Of a stretch of DNA of 32,871 nucleotides, positions 15,833 to 23,943 are shown one piece after another. Origin of the DNA: Anaerolinea sp. (GTDB lineage: Bacteria > Chloroflexota > Anaerolineae > Anaerolineales > Villigracilaceae); assembly GCA_020047815.1 (NCBI GenBank), contig JAIFNG010000018.1, forward strand, positions 1 through 32,871, in the 5' to 3' direction. The notes below the pieces were generated by a model, which had not been told where the DNA came from, did no database searches, and saw only the letters and a list, made by a program, of their open reading frames with translations. Within the stretch, counting starts at the first letter, position 1. Each line of letters opens with the position of its first letter. A program made the position numbers and the translations under genes.

Positions 15833-18250
15833 ATGAAACACCTCCAAATTCTCTTTGGGCTTTGGCTTGTGGTCTCACTTGCAGGTTGTTCCATCTTTCC
15901 AAACTTTCCCACCATTCCCCCAGGTTGGACAGTGACCCCAAGCACGACCCCCACTCCCGCAGCGACTTTCACTCCCACGGTTACGCCCACCCCGCTGCCT
16001 GTTGCGCGTGTTGGTGTGGGTGACCACGCCTTCTTAAATGGCGATTACGAGAACGCCGTACTCCACTATCAGGTTGCCTTTACAGACTCACCCGATGTTC
16101 TGGTTCAAGCCGCCGCCAAGTGGGGCGAGGCGCGCATCCTCTTTGCAGAGGAACGCTATGAGGAAGTAGTCACTGCTCTCCAGACGCTGATCATACAATA
16201 TCCTCAATCGGCTCATGTGGGGCAGGCGTATTTTTTACAGGGTCTTGCTTATTATCGTTTGAATAATTATCAGGCCGCCGCTGATGCCTGGCAGACCTAT
16301 CTCACTTTGCGCCCCGGCATTCTTGATGCGCGCGTGCAGGAAATGCGCGGGGATGCGCTCTTTGATGCGTTAAATTATGCGGCTGCCTTGTCTGCCTATC
16401 AAGCCGCCATTCAAGCCTCGGCGCTCGGGGATGATATTGCCCTCGATCTAAAAGCAGCCGCGACCCATGCCAGGCTCGCAGATCACGAAGCCGCGCTGGC
16501 TTTATATGACGGCATAACAGCGCGCGCGCCAAACGATTACATCAAAGCCCAAACGGCGTACGAGTCCGGGCTGGTATATCAGGCTCTCGGTCAACCCGAA
16601 GAGGCATTGGGAAAATTTCGCCTGGCGGTCGAGAATTATCCGCTTTCCTATTATGCCTATCTCAGCCTGGTTGCCCTGCTGGAGTCAGGCGCGGAAGTGA
16701 GCCAGCTTGACCGCGGGCTGGTGGATTACTTTGCGGGGCAATATGATGTGGCTGTTGCTGCGTTTGACCGTTACCTTTCCGACAACCCAGCCAACGACGG
16801 CACGGCTTATTATTACCGCGCGCTGGCATACCGTGACCTGGGAAATTACGAAGCGGCGTTGAAGGATTTTTCCACCTTCACGGCAAACTATTCAGCCCAT
16901 TCCCGCTGGGCGGATGCCTGGGGTGAAAAGGCTTTTGTCGAGTGGTATCACCTTGGCTCAAATGATATCGCCGTAAAAACACTGCTCGATTTTGTGGCGG
17001 GGGTTCCAAACAGCGACCTGTCAGCCGAATATCTAATGAGTGCCGCACGGATCAATGAACGTAAGGCCAAATATGATGAAGCGCTGCAAATTTGGGCGCG
17101 GGTTGCCAACGAGTATCCCGGCTCGGAGTACGCTTCGACTGCGGTATTTTTGATGGGGATCATTTATTATCGCAATGGTGATGCCGCTTTGGCGCTGGAT
17201 ACATTCAACCGCAGTCTCTCATTTTCTGCGCGCTCCGAAGACCAGGCGCGTGGATATTTATGGATCGGTAAATCACAGCAAAAACTTGGCGATCCTGAAG
17301 CGGCGTTGGAAGCGTGGCGGCAGGCGCAAAACCTGGACCCCGGCGGATATTACAGTGAACGTGCCCGTGAACTGTTGGCTGAGCAGGCACCCTTCACGCC
17401 GCCGGTCACTTCAAACCTGACCCCGGATCTCGAATCGGAGCGCAGGGATGCAGACTCGTGGGTGCGTCTTACATTCAACCTGCCTGCCGATACCGACTTG
17501 AACGGGCTGGGAGTCCTTGCCTCCGATGAGCGCGTCATTCGCGGCACCGAACTGTGGGAACTGGGTCTCTACGATGATGCGCGGCTTGAATTTGAAAACC
17601 TGCGGGCAGAGTTGGAATTGAACAAGGATGCGGTGGGTAGTTATCGTCTGATCAATTATCTGCTGGAACTCGGCTTAAATCGATCTGCGGTATTTGCCGC
17701 GCGGCAGGTGCTGACCCTGGCCGGGCTGGATGAACATACCGAGTCGATGATGGCGCCGCCTTATTTTGGCCGCGTGCGTTATGGGTTGTATTATTCCGAC
17801 CTCGTGGTCCCTGCTGCCCAGGAAAATGGTTTTGATCCCCTGTTTGTTTTCAGTGTGATCCGGCAGGAGAGTCTCTTTGAAGGGTTTGTCAATTCAAGCG
17901 CCGGGGCGCGCGGATTAATGCAGATCATACCCTCAACGGGTGCGCAGATCGTATCCGAGATCAAATGGCCCTTCAATTATGATGAGAAGGACCTCTACCG
18001 TCCCAATGTCAGTGTGACCCTGGGCACCTATTATCTTGGAAAGAACCGCAGCCTTTTGAACGGCGATCTATACGCCGCCCTGGCTGCCTACAATGGCGGA
18101 CCAGGAAACGCAATGGCATGGAAGCAACTATCAGGCGAAGACCCCGACCTGTTCCTGGAAACCGTACGCTTTGAAGAAACCCGCAACTACATCCGCAATA
18201 TTTATGAGATCTATGTAATTTACAAGCGCTTGTATGGTGCGGTGGAGTGA
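15833..18250 (+). CDS. TPR lipoprotein with lytic transglycosylase (SLT) domain
   Basis: This 805-residue exported lipoprotein has a signal peptide ending SLAGC (lipid Cys19), a Thr/Pro-rich spacer (about 28-60), roughly ten tetratricopeptide-like helical repeats (about 62-560) and a C-terminal GH23/Slt70-type domain (about 660-800). Catalytic Glu is E679 in IRQESLFEG, followed by the family landmarks SSAGARGLMQI and AYNGGPGNA. It should cleave peptidoglycan to 1,6-anhydro products, with the repeat superhelix likely guiding substrate or partners, as in Slt70. The GTG at 15809 is rejected because it lies inside the promoter spacer and would add residues before the signal peptide. The gene is a monocistron ended by the terminator at 18273-18310. 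Confidence 0.9.
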   Translation: MKHLQILFGLWLVVSLAGCSIFPNFPTIPPGWTVTPSTTPTPAATFTPTVTPTPLPVARVGVGDHAFLNGDYENAVLHYQVAFTDSPDVLVQAAAKWGEARILFAEERYEEVVTALQTLIIQYPQSAHVGQAYFLQGLAYYRLNNYQAAADAWQTYLTLRPGILDARVQEMRGDALFDALNYAAALSAYQAAIQASALGDDIALDLKAAATHARLADHEAALALYDGITARAPNDYIKAQTAYESGLVYQALGQPEEALGKFRLAVENYPLSYYAYLSLVALLESGAEVSQLDRGLVDYFAGQYDVAVAAFDRYLSDNPANDGTAYYYRALAYRDLGNYEAALKDFSTFTANYSAHSRWADAWGEKAFVEWYHLGSNDIAVKTLLDFVAGVPNSDLSAEYLMSAARINERKAKYDEALQIWARVANEYPGSEYASTAVFLMGIIYYRNGDAALALDTFNRSLSFSARSEDQARGYLWIGKSQQKLGDPEAALEAWRQAQNLDPGGYYSERARELLAEQAPFTPPVTSNLTPDLESERRDADSWVRLTFNLPADTDLNGLGVLASDERVIRGTELWELGLYDDARLEFENLRAELELNKDAVGSYRLINYLLELGLNRSAVFAARQVLTLAGLDEHTESMMAPPYFGRVRYGLYYSDLVVPAAQENGFDPLFVFSVIRQESLFEGFVNSSAGARGLMQIIPSTGAQIVSEIKWPFNYDEKDLYRPNVSVTLGTYYLGKNRSLLNGDLYAALAAYNGGPGNAMAWKQLSGEDPDLFLETVRFEETRNYIRNIYEIYVIYKRLYGAVE

Positions 18251-18272
18251 TGAACAAATTTTGTTAAAAAGG

Positions 18273-18312
18273 AAAAGGGCAAGGGATCTTTTAAAATCCC
18301 TTGCCCTTTTTT
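18273..18312. terminator. Bidirectional intrinsic terminator
   Basis: AAAAGGGCAAGGGAT (18273-18287) is exactly complementary to 18296-18310, with an 8-base loop and T-tract on the plus side and A-tract on the other. It ends the plus-strand transglycosylase and, read on minus, the yggT-yggU run whose last stop is at 18367. Confidence 0.9.
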
Positions 18313-18366
18313 ATTATCGAATATAACTAATTTTCTTTTGGTGGTTCAACTTCCGTTCTTCGTCCT

Positions 18367-18675
18367 TTAATCCATGTGCGCCAGCACACGTTGGTGCGTG
18401 GTCTCCACGTCCATGTCCAGGATGGATACCAGTTTATCCCGGCCGCTTTCGCCTGCCACAATTTCGATCCGTGATCTTGGCACACCCAGCACTTCGGCCA
18501 GGAAGCGCAGCAGTTCAACGTTGATCTCTTCACTGGATGGACCGCACACAAGGTGCACCTTGATCGTGCTGTCGCTGAGTACATCCACGATCTGGTTATG
18601 GCTGGCGCGGGGTGTTACCCGCACCCCCAGGGCTGATCCACTCTTTCCACCGTGAAGTTCGTATTTCCTGTCCAT
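18367..18675 (-). CDS. yggU: DUF167 / YggU family protein
   Basis: This 102-residue small cytoplasmic protein belongs to the DUF167 (YggU) family. Family signatures are the opening VRVTPRASHNQI, IKVHLVCGP, a helix EEINVELLRFLAEVLGV and the closing IEIVAGESGRDKLVSI. The molecular role of the family is not established. It sits 8 bp after yggT and near yggS, the order also known from Escherichia coli. A roughly 15-residue tail beyond the conserved domain (DVETTHQRVLAHMD) is extra. Confidence 0.88.
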   Translation of the reverse strand: MDRKYELHGGKSGSALGVRVTPRASHNQIVDVLSDSTIKVHLVCGPSSEEINVELLRFLAEVLGVPRSRIEIVAGESGRDKLVSILDMDVETTHQRVLAHMD

Positions 18676-18683
18676 GTTTCACC

Positions 18684-18947
18684 TCAAAAAGAAATAAGGA
18701 TGGCGATCAAGATCCGCGCAATTAACTGGACTGCAATAATTAATATCAGGGGACTGAAATCAAACATTCCTGCATTGGGTACCAGGCGGCGGATCGGGTT
18801 CAGGAAGGGGTCAATGATGCGATCCAGGGCTTCACGCACCGGGTGATAGGGCGGAAGAAAGAACGAAAGCAGGGATGAGGCAATCACGATCCAGATAAAG
18901 ATCTGGCTCAGTGTGTTTATCAAGACAATTAATACCGAAAAATCCAT
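18684..18947 (-). CDS. yggT: YggT family membrane protein
   Basis: This 87-residue integral membrane protein has two hydrophobic segments (about 7-30 and 62-84). Between them is the YggT signature: PPYHPVREALDRIIDPFLNPIRRLVP in pattern, with the conserved DPFLNPIRR part. The family is linked to membrane or cell-division related functions in other bacteria (CcmB3/SepF neighbour in some phyla), but the precise role here is unknown. The ATG at 18947 is chosen over the TTG one codon upstream because GGAG is then five bases away. Confidence 0.9.
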   Translation of the reverse strand: MDFSVLIVLINTLSQIFIWIVIASSLLSFFLPPYHPVREALDRIIDPFLNPIRRLVPNAGMFDFSPLILIIAVQLIARILIAILISF

Positions 18948-19017
18948 CAATCCTCCAATTTATTGTTAGTACCAAAAGATAAAGGAAAATTCCCTACCTT
19001 ACATCTCATAAATTTTT

Positions 19018-19152
19018 GTCATTGCGAGCCGCCGCTCCTGTTCTTCCCTGGCACCGCCCGCCAGGGCAGGTGTGGCGGCGCGGCAATCCTCTTTTGACCA
19101 GAAATTCCCATAAAACAGGAGATTGCTTCGGCACAAACCGCCTCGCAATGAC
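19018..19152. repeat. Long palindromic repeat with GTCATTGCGAG ends
   Basis: GTCATTGCGAG (19018-19028) pairs with CTCGCAATGAC (19142-19152). Inside, CGGCAATCCTC on the left and GAGATTGCTTCGG on the right also approximately pair. The 135-bp element has the look of a dispersed intergenic palindrome that I know from many environmental genomes. It splits yggS from yggT. Confidence 0.8.
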
Positions 19153-19198
19153 ATTTGTACGGTAGAGAAAAGAAAAACAAAATTCTGGTTCGTTTGCG

Positions 19199-19927
19199 CT
19201 AGGCATATTGACGTGCACCGACAATGGCTGTACCGATCCTTACCAGGGTGGCGCCTTCCTGCACGGCAATCCCATAATCGCCGCTGGTTCCCATGGAGAG
19301 CTCAGAAAAATTTGCGTTCGGGAATTGGGTTGACAGGTATTCCTGCAAACGCTTTAATTTTTGAAAGAACGGGCGCGAGAATTCCGCAGTCCCGCCAAGC
19401 GGCGGCATGGTCATCAGTCCGCGCACCTGCAAATTTGGCAGGGCGATCACGGCGGAAATTTCATCGCGCAGGGCAGGCCAGAGAGTCTCGTCACCAGTCT
19501 GCCAGCCAGATTTACTCTGCTCACCGCCAACGTTGAATTCAAGCAGAACTGGCAGGGTGGATCCAGCTTCGCCGCAAAACCGATTCAGCCGATTGGCAAG
19601 CTTCAGGCTGTCTAGGGAGTGCAGCAGGTGAAAGTTCCCGGTCACGAGTTCCGCCTTGCGGCTTTGCACATGACCGATCATATGCCATTCTACCGCAGAA
19701 AACTCGCGCAAAGACTGAATTTTCATCACGCCTTCTTCGGGATAATTCTCTCCCAGGGTCGTCACGCCGGCCTCAATGGCTGCGCGCACCACCTCAAGCG
19801 GTTGTGTCTTTGTGACCACAACCAGTTTGACCGACTCTGGCGCGCGTCCTGCGCTGTGAGCCGCGCTGGCGATGGCATCCAGCGTTTGAACATATTTTTC
19901 ACGGATGGACTGAACGAGATCACTCAT
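19199..19927 (-). CDS. yggS: YggS family pyridoxal phosphate homeostasis protein
   Basis: This 242-residue cytoplasmic protein is of the PLPBP/YggS family, an alanine-racemase-like barrel that binds PLP and helps balance B6 vitamers, with no known catalysis. PLP lysine is K40 in LVVVTKTQP. Other landmarks are LGENYPEEG, WHMIGHVQSRKAEL, LHSLDSLKLA, EFNVGGEQSKSGW, LRGLMTMPP-like VRGLMTMPPLGG, and SMGTSGDYGIAVQEGATLVRIGTAIVG. It begins 37 bp after pgeF. Length is typical. Confidence 0.95.
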   Translation of the reverse strand: MSDLVQSIREKYVQTLDAIASAAHSAGRAPESVKLVVVTKTQPLEVVRAAIEAGVTTLGENYPEEGVMKIQSLREFSAVEWHMIGHVQSRKAELVTGNFHLLHSLDSLKLANRLNRFCGEAGSTLPVLLEFNVGGEQSKSGWQTGDETLWPALRDEISAVIALPNLQVRGLMTMPPLGGTAEFSRPFFQKLKRLQEYLSTQFPNANFSELSMGTSGDYGIAVQEGATLVRIGTAIVGARQYA

Positions 19928-19964
19928 ATGCTAATTTTACCCCGCATCGGTCCCTGTGCACGCC

Positions 19965-20747
19965 TTATTCACCCAGCGACATCAATGCGCCGAATCTGCC
20001 CGTTTTACCTTTTTCTGCGCGATGTGAAAACCAATCGTCCACATGGCAGGCGGTGCAAACGCCTGAAACCTGAACCTGGTCCACGCCTGCATTTTTCAAT
20101 TGCAGGGAATTCGCCGTCCATAGATCGAGGTAGGTGCTTTCATTTTTCGTGTGCACGATCTTTTCGATATCCCGGGGATATTTCTCGCGGAACTGGGAAA
20201 TGACATCCCCGCCCACTTCATAATGATCCACGCCAATGGAAGGACCGATGCCCGCAATGATGTTTTTGGGCTGACAGTCGTAGTGTGCCTGCATTCCACG
20301 CACAGCAGAACCGACGACCCCGCGCAGGGTTCCCAGCCAGCCCGCATGGGCAAGGCCGATGACTTTTTTTACAGGGTCATGGAACAGGATCGGGACGCAA
20401 TCGCCAAAGCGCATGAATAATGAAACAGCGGGGTGATTGGTGAAGATGATGTCTGCTTTTGGGGAAGGCGCATCCTGTGGGCGCAGGTTGTCAGCGTAGA
20501 TGATGTCTGTTCCGTGCACCAGCCAAACGTCCTGGATCGATTCCGGACTGCACCCCATGGTCTGGTACAGGCGCCGGCGATTCTCCACCACCCGTGCAGG
20601 GTCATCTCCCACCGCTCCGCCCAGGTTGAGCGAATGCCAGGGAGCTGGGCTGGTTCCACCGTGCCGCGTGAAGACAGCCTGTTTGATCGCAGTGGAAAAG
20701 ATTTCAAAACTGTAATACCGCAAGCCATTGAGATCATGGAATGACAT
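19965..20747 (-). CDS. pgeF: PgeF/YfiH family multicopper-type domain protein
   Basis: This 260-residue protein is of the YfiH (laccase-domain, COG1496) family, described as polyphenol oxidase, purine nucleoside phosphorylase/deaminase or peptidoglycan-editing factor. The metal-site triad is H78 (VHGTD), C117 (FGDCVPIL) and H134 (AHAGW). The closing ACHVDDWFSHRAEKGKTGR is also family-typical. Start and upstream stop overlap as TAATG, so translation is probably coupled to the DUF2085 gene. Its place next to yggS fits the conserved pgeF-yggS arrangement of many bacteria. Confidence 0.93.
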   Translation of the reverse strand: MSFHDLNGLRYYSFEIFSTAIKQAVFTRHGGTSPAPWHSLNLGGAVGDDPARVVENRRRLYQTMGCSPESIQDVWLVHGTDIIYADNLRPQDAPSPKADIIFTNHPAVSLFMRFGDCVPILFHDPVKKVIGLAHAGWLGTLRGVVGSAVRGMQAHYDCQPKNIIAGIGPSIGVDHYEVGGDVISQFREKYPRDIEKIVHTKNESTYLDLWTANSLQLKNAGVDQVQVSGVCTACHVDDWFSHRAEKGKTGRFGALMSLGE

Positions 20748-21757
20748 TATTTGGAAGCCTCAAGGACTGCAAATTTTTTAATGTAGTACTGGCGTGTTTC
20801 GCTCATGGACTCTTCGATATTGGGATAGGCAAACCAGGCAGTCGCCAGGCCAAAGAATGCGCCCGTCAGTGTGCGCAGGATCGGTGTGCTCTCACGGTAC
20901 GGGATCATGGAAGCAAACCACTCCCAATCAAATTGGCTGAGCAGCTGCGAGAAGCCGTCCAGCCCGATCGGTCCGAGCCCAAGCAGCAGCCAGAGCGCCC
21001 AGTGCAGGGAGGGGATGCGGCGCCCGGTTAAACCAAAGATCACTCCAAAGATCAACATGGCAAAATAAATGGCGGCGTCACGTTCACACAGCGCAACCTT
21101 ATAGCCCACGGCATCATCACCGATATAGTTTCGCGCTTCAAAACGCGTAAAGCTGTAGGGGTCGTTCAGGTTGGGAATACCCGTTACCTGCTCAAAGGTT
21201 TTTACCCCATCCACATTGGCCTCTGCCAGCGGGTAAAAAGGCTGCTCTCCGTAAAGGAAGAAGGAGCGAAAACCAAATTGGTGGCACAGCGGGCTGTATA
21301 TTCGATAAATTGCCTTTGCGGGGAATGTCGCGCCGAGTTTCATCAGGGTTGGGGCGAGGAAGGGCAGGCCGACATAAAAGAACATGAACAGATTGAGTAA
21401 AAGCAGGTAGCGGCGTGAAATCCAGAATGAAACACGGTCTCCAGTGGTCACTTTTTTTCCTCTCTTAATTCGCATCAGGTATTCGGGATCGCCAACCTGC
21501 TCCAGTTGATTCATTCTATCGAAGGCGGCGCCGATGGTCATTTGTAATTTTTGGCGGGTGATCGGAGCTTTCAACTGGTAGGGACCAGCCTCCACGACGG
21601 GGATCTCCCATCCGAAACTCTCCACCAGTGCCGAATCGCTGTCAATGTCAACCTCTGCCAGCCGGTGCGGATATTGGGCTTGCAGTTCATTCAAGCTGTC
21701 TTTGACTTCTTCGCACAACTTGCAGCCCTTGCGGGTGTACAAAGTTACATTGAGCAT
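20747..21757 (-). CDS. Glutaredoxin-like domain fused to DUF2085 membrane protein
   Basis: This is a 336-residue two-part protein. Residues 1-80 form a thioredoxin-fold domain of the DUF836/glutaredoxin type with CxxC at C12-C15 (TRKGCKLCEEV) and the cis-Pro region IPVVEAGPYQL. After a linker, residues about 125-315 form a membrane domain of DUF2085 type with several hydrophobic segments and the family pattern PLCHQFGFRSFFLYG followed by ALCERDAAIYFAML. The role is unknown; a membrane thiol-redox function is suggested by the CxxC and by ccdA directly upstream. The ATG at 21757 follows CAGGA at 7 bases; an open frame extends 17 codons further but lacks a site. Confidence 0.82.
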   Translation of the reverse strand: MLNVTLYTRKGCKLCEEVKDSLNELQAQYPHRLAEVDIDSDSALVESFGWEIPVVEAGPYQLKAPITRQKLQMTIGAAFDRMNQLEQVGDPEYLMRIKRGKKVTTGDRVSFWISRRYLLLLNLFMFFYVGLPFLAPTLMKLGATFPAKAIYRIYSPLCHQFGFRSFFLYGEQPFYPLAEANVDGVKTFEQVTGIPNLNDPYSFTRFEARNYIGDDAVGYKVALCERDAAIYFAMLIFGVIFGLTGRRIPSLHWALWLLLGLGPIGLDGFSQLLSQFDWEWFASMIPYRESTPILRTLTGAFFGLATAWFAYPNIEESMSETRQYYIKKFAVLEASK

Positions 21758-21785
21758 AATTATTCCTGCGGCTCCTCTAAAAAAC

Positions 21786-21849
21786 AAACACAAAGGACAC
21801 GCTGTCACAAAGTCTGAAACCCTTTGTGCTCTCTGGTGCCTTTGTGTTT
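21786..21849. repeat. Palindromic repeat between ccdA and the DUF2085 gene
   Basis: AAACACAAAGG (21786-21796) pairs with CCTTTGTGTTT (21839-21849), and inside CACAAAG (21806-21812) pairs with CTTTGTG (21822-21828). The CACAAAG words recur on both arms. It resembles a dispersed intergenic palindrome and is not obviously a terminator, having no U-tract. Confidence 0.75.
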
Positions 21850-21865
21850 AAGTGGTCTTGTTCTG

Positions 21866-22591
21866 TTAGATCCCGAAATCAAAGAAGAAGAATTGACCCT
21901 GTTGGGCGATCAACTCAAATGCGCCTGTGAAAAGCATCACGCCGATAATGACCAGGATCACACCCATTGCAATTTCAACATAGCGCATGGTTTTGCCGTA
22001 TTTTCTCAAGACGGTCGTCACCCAGCCGATGCCAAGCGCCGCCACCAGGAATGGAATTCCCAGCCCGATGGAGTAGGCGGATAACAGCGTTGCGCCGAGG
22101 GAAATGGAACCGCCGTTGATCGCCAGGGTCAGAATTGCGCCCAGCACCGGGCCCACGCATGGAGACCAGCCGGCCGAGAAAAACACGCCCATCATGACCG
22201 AGGAGAGATAGCCCCATTTGGGGTCGGGAGCCTGTTGAACGCGGGTGTCATACGCCAGGAAGGGGATGTGAAAAACACCGATCATGTGCAAACCAAAGAC
22301 AACGACTACAATGCCGCCGATCTTGCTCAGCCAGTAACGCAGGTCAAAAAGTAATGCGCCGGCATAGGCGGCTACCACGCCAAAAAGCACAAACACAAGG
22401 CTGAAGCCCAACACAAAGGCCAGACCATGACTAAAGGTGACCCAGCGGTTGGACTTGCCATCTTCGCCGCCAGCCGCCAGCCCGCCGAGATAGCCTACGT
22501 AGGCCGGGACCAGGGAAAAAACACACGGTGAAAGAAAAGATGCCAACCCCGCCAAAAAGGCAAGCCCGATCGATATTTGAGAAACTTCCAT
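21866..22591 (-). CDS. ccdA: CcdA-type thiol-disulfide transporter
   Basis: This is a 241-residue six-helix membrane protein of the CcdA/DsbD transmembrane family, which passes reducing power from cytoplasmic thioredoxin across the membrane for cytochrome c maturation or other extracytoplasmic thiols. The reactive cysteines are C23 (LSPCVFSLVPAYVGYLGG) and C145 (GWSPCVGPVLGAIL). Length is normal for CcdA. GAGGG precedes the ATG by about 9 bases. The adjoining glutaredoxin-DUF2085 gene may be a functional partner. A hemoprotein (cytochrome c peroxidase) is encoded about 9 kb away. Confidence 0.94.
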   Translation of the reverse strand: MEVSQISIGLAFLAGLASFLSPCVFSLVPAYVGYLGGLAAGGEDGKSNRWVTFSHGLAFVLGFSLVFVLFGVVAAYAGALLFDLRYWLSKIGGIVVVVFGLHMIGVFHIPFLAYDTRVQQAPDPKWGYLSSVMMGVFFSAGWSPCVGPVLGAILTLAINGGSISLGATLLSAYSIGLGIPFLVAALGIGWVTTVLRKYGKTMRYVEIAMGVILVIIGVMLFTGAFELIAQQGQFFFFDFGI

Positions 22592-22614
22592 TTGACTGAA
22601 CCCTCGTAAATTTT

Positions 22615-22656
22615 ATACCCAGGGCGGTCACAAATTGCGACCGTGGGTATTATATA
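22615..22656. repeat. Small palindromic repeat with CCGTGGGTATTATATA
   Basis: ATACCCA (22615-22621) pairs with TGGGTAT (22644-22650), and GGTC (22626-22629) with GACC (22639-22642). The 16-mer at 22641-22656 is identical to 15755-15770, where it also borders a stem-loop. The element lies directly upstream of ccdA. Confidence 0.65.
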
Positions 22657-22658
22657 AG

Positions 22659-22691
22659 AGGCCATCAAGGGTTGCGCAACCTTGATGGCCT
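22659..22691 (-). terminator. Probable terminator of the L,D-transpeptidase gene
   Basis: AGGCCATCAAG (22659-22669) pairs with CTTGATGGCCT (22681-22691) and the stem continues inward through GTTGC/GCAAC with one bulged G. On the minus strand it starts 16 bp past the stop codon and is followed by CTTATATAAT, a weak U-tract. Confidence 0.6.
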
Positions 22692-22706
22692 GCATCGAAA
22701 ATGAAA

Positions 22707-23843
22707 CTATACCTTTAATTCTGTCACGCTGACCGTGGTGCCGTGCTCGGGCCAGGTCATACGCGCTTCAGATTGCGCCAGCGAAATATAGGGGGTCGTC
22801 CAGCGGAAGATCCATTTGGCTTCCTCCGGTCGGACATTGATGCAGCCATGCGAGCGCCGCTCACCGAAATCGTTATGCCAGAATGCGCCGTGGATGGCGA
22901 TGCCATCCCCGTGGATCACTGTTGACCAGGGCACTGCGGGCGTGGAATAACCCGATGCAGAACCGCCGCCGCTCATGTTAAGCGAGAGGATCTTCCAATG
23001 GGTGTTCAAGTCGCCGACCGGGGTGGAGTAACTATCTGTTGGCGCGCCGTAGGCATCGAATATCGCGCCGCTGGAAACCCGGCAGAAAAATACTTCGTTA
23101 TTGCCTTCGAAGCAGGACATGGTCTGGTAGGTCAAGTTGACAACGATCTTTTTCTCATTGGGGTCAACGTCCGGGCTGATGGGGGCGACATCCTCTTCTG
23201 TTAATACTTTTACCCCGGCACCGTCCAGCCAGAAAATGTCACCGGGACCATAGCCGCGTCCGGGTGCTTCGTTCCAGCGATATTCCACAAATCCATTGGC
23301 CTGGCGGACCTGATCGATCCAGATCACCTGACCATAATATACGCGCGGCGGGAAGTTATATTGATTCAAACTTTGCAGCCAGGACGAGACCACCGGTCCC
23401 TCCAGGGTCAGGTCGACATAGGGGACGGTGACTTCAGCCCAAAAACCAGGTGCGCCTGCGGGGATCTCTGTGATGGGTGTATTGGGCAGGTTGCGGGTGG
23501 GCTGCACGCGCGATGCCCATACATAACCTCCGGGTACTTCGAGGAATTTTTGGTTTGTCAATCCCACCGCATTGCCGATCACTTCGCGTCCCCACTCGAT
23601 CAGGTTGTCATCATACAATTTGCCGACTTCCACCGCTTGCAGCGGGTTGCTTGATGGACGATCCCGTACATCGGTCAAGCCTGTCATGCGCCCGATGATC
23701 TCACTGGCCGGGAACTGCGGCAGCCGTTTTGGCGCATAGAGTGCATCGTAATAGCGTTCAAGTTTGAAGGGGCGGAATGCCATCGCGCCCAATCCAACAC
23801 CTGCAACTTTTAGAAAATCACGGCGGGAAAAATTTTGTTTCAT
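22707..23843 (-). CDS. Tat-exported L,D-transpeptidase (YkuD domain)
   Basis: This is a 378-residue exported enzyme. Its N-terminus carries a twin-arginine signal, FSRRDFLKVAGVGLGAMAF, so it is probably folded before export. The C-terminal YkuD catalytic domain (about 230-350) has the active-site motif with H332 and C334 (RRSHGCINVRP) and the preceding IHGAFWHNDFGE. Such enzymes make 3-3 crosslinks in peptidoglycan or attach proteins. The middle region (60-225) is not recognised, though it contains an SH3-like part (GKLYDDNLIEWGREV, GYVWASRVQPT). AAGGTGA precedes the ATG. Confidence 0.93.
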   Translation of the reverse strand: MKQNFSRRDFLKVAGVGLGAMAFRPFKLERYYDALYAPKRLPQFPASEIIGRMTGLTDVRDRPSSNPLQAVEVGKLYDDNLIEWGREVIGNAVGLTNQKFLEVPGGYVWASRVQPTRNLPNTPITEIPAGAPGFWAEVTVPYVDLTLEGPVVSSWLQSLNQYNFPPRVYYGQVIWIDQVRQANGFVEYRWNEAPGRGYGPGDIFWLDGAGVKVLTEEDVAPISPDVDPNEKKIVVNLTYQTMSCFEGNNEVFFCRVSSGAIFDAYGAPTDSYSTPVGDLNTHWKILSLNMSGGGSASGYSTPAVPWSTVIHGDGIAIHGAFWHNDFGERRSHGCINVRPEEAKWIFRWTTPYISLAQSEARMTWPEHGTTVSVTELKV

Positions 23844-23864
23844 ACATCACCTTGAAAATTATTA

Positions 23865-23897
23865 TATGGAGCGCAGGATGTACTCCTGCGCTCCATA
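23865..23897 (-). terminator. Intrinsic terminator of the esterase operon
   Basis: TATGGAGCGCAGGA (23865-23878) is exactly complementary to 23884-23897, with a 5-base loop. On the minus strand it lies about 47 bp past the esterase stop codon and is followed by TATAATAATTTTC. It also sits 22 bp upstream of the next gene's start. Confidence 0.65.
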
Positions 23898-23943
23898 GGA
23901 TACCTGCAAATAAAAGGAGCGTCAACAGCCTTGTGAGAATCGA

